64,000 nucleotides of DNA from contig NZ_PPHF01000019.1 of assembly GCF_002904335.1 (NCBI RefSeq), positions 124,001-188,000 of the forward strand. The letters are read 5' to 3'. This DNA comes from Amycolatopsis sp. CA-126428. Its GTDB lineage: Bacteria; Actinomycetota; Actinomycetes; Mycobacteriales; Pseudonocardiaceae. The notes beneath the pieces were generated by a model that was not told the DNA's origin, did no database searches, and saw nothing but the letters and a program-made list of their open reading frames with translations. Positions 62,853 through 64,000 of this stretch are shown piece by piece. The position numbers were made by a program, and so were the translations under genes. Each line of letters opens with the position of its first letter. Positions within the stretch are counted from its first letter, which is position 1.

Positions 62853-63311
62853 CTATTCGGACTTTTCCACCCCGATGTCCTCGAACCACAGGTCCGGGCG
62901 CGCGGCGATGAACTCCGTCATCAGCGCGGTGCAGCCGGGATCGTCGAGCAGGGTGATCTCCACCCCGAGCCCGGCGAGCCAGTCGTGACCGCCGTGGAAC
63001 GTCTCGGCCTCACCGATGACGACGTGCCCGATACCGAACTGACGGACGAGCCCGGAGCAGTACCAGCACGGCGAGAGCGTGGTGACCATGATCGTGTCCC
63101 GGTAGTGCGGGCGGCGGCCGGCGTTGCGGAACGCCGCGGTTTCGGCGTGCATCGACGGGTCGCCGTCCTGCACGCGCCGGTTGTGCCCGCGGCCCAGCAG
63201 CGTGCCCGCGGAGTCGAACAGCGCGGCCCCGATCGGCACGCCCCCTTCGGCCTTGCCCCGCTCGGCTTCTTCGCGGGCGACGGCGAGCAGGGTGTGCGGA
63301 TCGATCGGCAT
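62853..63311 (-). CDS. Cytosine/nucleoside deaminase, fungal Fcy1-like
   Basis: A 152-residue zinc deaminase. Zinc ligands are H55 (HAE, with Glu57 as the proton shuttle) and C82, C85 (LSPCWYC). Length and the C-terminal pattern (VVIGEAETFHGG, LDDPGC, FIAARPDLWFEDIG) match the fungal cytosine deaminase Fcy1, which also ends in WFEDIG, rather than E. coli CodA, a different fold. It should convert cytosine to uracil. Divergent from a WYL regulator, with palindromic sites between. Confidence 0.9.
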   Translation of the reverse strand: MPIDPHTLLAVAREEAERGKAEGGVPIGAALFDSAGTLLGRGHNRRVQDGDPSMHAETAAFRNAGRRPHYRDTIMVTTLSPCWYCSGLVRQFGIGHVVIGEAETFHGGHDWLAGLGVEITLLDDPGCTALMTEFIAARPDLWFEDIGVEKSE

Positions 63312-63381
63312 GCGTCACTCTTTCCGCCCGGGGTGGTGCCTGGCAAGTGCTTGAAGCCCGGACTGCACCTTCCGGCCGATT

Positions 63382-63423
63382 GCGGACAGGAGCTGTCCGC
63401 GATGTCTGGCACACTGCGTGCCA
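63382..63423. promoter_or_regulatory. Two palindromic operator candidates for the deaminase/WYL pair
   Basis: GCGGACAG-GAG-CTGTCCGC (63382-63400) is perfect. TGGCAC-ACTGC-GTGCCA (63407-63423) is also perfect, its last A being the first base of the ATG. Both sit in the 111-bp gap between divergent genes. Likely bound by the WYL protein itself. Confidence 0.6.
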
Positions 63424-64000
63424 TGTACGGCACTTCGGAACGGCTGCTCAGGCTGCTCTCGCTGCTGCAGGCGCGCCGGGACTGGCCGGGTGCCGACCTC
63501 GCGGCCCGCCTCGAGGTCGACGTCCGCACGATCCGCCGCGACATCGAGCGGCTGCGCTCCCTCGGCTACCCGGTGCACGCGACGCCGGGGGTGGCGGGCG
63601 GCTACCGGCTGGGCGCGGGCGCGGCCCTGCCGCCGCTGCTGCTGGACGACGACGAGGCGGTCGCGGTCGCAGTCGGCCTGCGCACGGCGGCGAGCGGCAC
63701 GGTCAGCGGCATCGAGGAGACGTCGGTGCGCGCGCTGGCGAAGCTGGAGCAGGTGCTGCCGGCCCGGCTGCGGCCGCGGGTGAGCGCGCTGCAGGCGGCG
63801 ACGGTGTCCCTGCCCGGAGCCGGCCCGACGGTGGACGCCTCGGTGCTGACGACGATCGCCGCCGCCTGCCGCGACCAGGAACGGCTGCGGTTCGGCTACG
63901 GCGACCGGTCGGGGGCCGCGACGCAGCGGTCGGCCGAGCCGCTGCGGCTGGTCCACACGGGGCGGCGCTGGTACCTGGTCGCCTTCGACCTCGACCGCGC
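63423..64000 (+). CDS. WYL-domain transcriptional regulator (YafY/DeoR-like HTH), 3' end cut
   Basis: About 193 residues visible; the frame is open at the window end, and family members run to about 320. The N-terminal HTH_11 is TSERLLRLLSLLQARRDWPGADLAARLEVDVRTIRRDIERLRSLGYPVHATPGVAGGYRLG. The WYL domain begins near residue 140 (CRDQERLRFGYGDRSG). WYL proteins bind nucleotides or nucleic acid ends and often sense metabolism or DNA damage. Adjacent to the deaminase across perfect palindromes, it probably controls it. Confidence 0.9.
   Translation, partial: MYGTSERLLRLLSLLQARRDWPGADLAARLEVDVRTIRRDIERLRSLGYPVHATPGVAGGYRLGAGAALPPLLLDDDEAVAVAVGLRTAASGTVSGIEETSVRALAKLEQVLPARLRPRVSALQAATVSLPGAGPTVDASVLTTIAAACRDQERLRFGYGDRSGAATQRSAEPLRLVHTGRRWYLVAFDLDR

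Overview
The window is high-GC actinomycete DNA. Frequent GTG starts, leaderless-looking promoters, an acVLRF1 gene, F420/LLM-type and PPOX proteins, a DasR-type site at a chitinase gene and the overall gene content suggest a Pseudonocardiaceae member, most like Amycolatopsis; this is inference from style, not from a marker gene. No rRNA, tRNA, transposase, phage gene or CRISPR array was seen. Most of the region reads as chromosomal core or shell DNA. The best accessory candidate is a NACHT-HEAT gene with a divergent small membrane protein at 42.3-46.1 kb.

Layout. 0-6.3 kb: a cysD-cysNC PAPS-synthesis operon (minus) diverges from a coupled SnoaL/DUF1214/SDR/sulfotransferase operon (plus). 6.3-13 kb: a macrolide-type glycosyltransferase with a divergent TetR regulator, an EAL-CBS-GGDEF protein, an ArsR/SRPBCC pair, a PASTA lipoprotein and a dGTPase-like HD protein. 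13-20.7 kb: a secreted subtilase lacking the usual catalytic His, acVLRF1, an ABC-F ATPase preceded by a tiny leader ORF, a small HTH protein and a GT87-like membrane protein. 20.7-33 kb: LLM oxidoreductase/MarR pair, ABC exporter, beta-lactamase-fold hydrolase, SIS protein, alpha/beta hydrolase, cyclopropane-fatty-acid synthase, LCP ligase, GNAT, peroxiredoxin and a degenerate PAS-GGDEF-EAL protein. 33-42.3 kb: P450, AraC, PPOX, NUDIX, a class Ic ribonucleotide reductase (nrdA, nrdB) behind two NrdR-type boxes, and an acetoacetate-decarboxylase-like/crotonase pair. 46.2-56 kb: an eight-gene coupled operon (DinB-like protein, AtuA, two acyl-CoA dehydrogenases, biotin-dependent carboxylase beta and alpha, SDR, TetR) that looks like branched or isoprenoid acyl-CoA catabolism. 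56-64 kb: small Cys-containing protein, MurJ-like flippase, Pro-rich membrane protein, GH18 chitinase with a DasR-type box, active-looking diguanylate cyclase, IPNS-like oxygenase, fungal-type cytosine deaminase and a WYL regulator cut by the window end.

The most unusual non-coding signal is a set of long intergenic palindromes. Two sit between convergent genes and begin CGTGA and end TCACG, so their terminal TGA triplets are the stop codons of both flanking genes (6.3 kb and 24.1 kb). A near-identical copy of the first lies inside the nrdA-nrdB gap (37.7 kb). A further 137-bp two-stem palindrome with a T-free loop lies at 56.05 kb.
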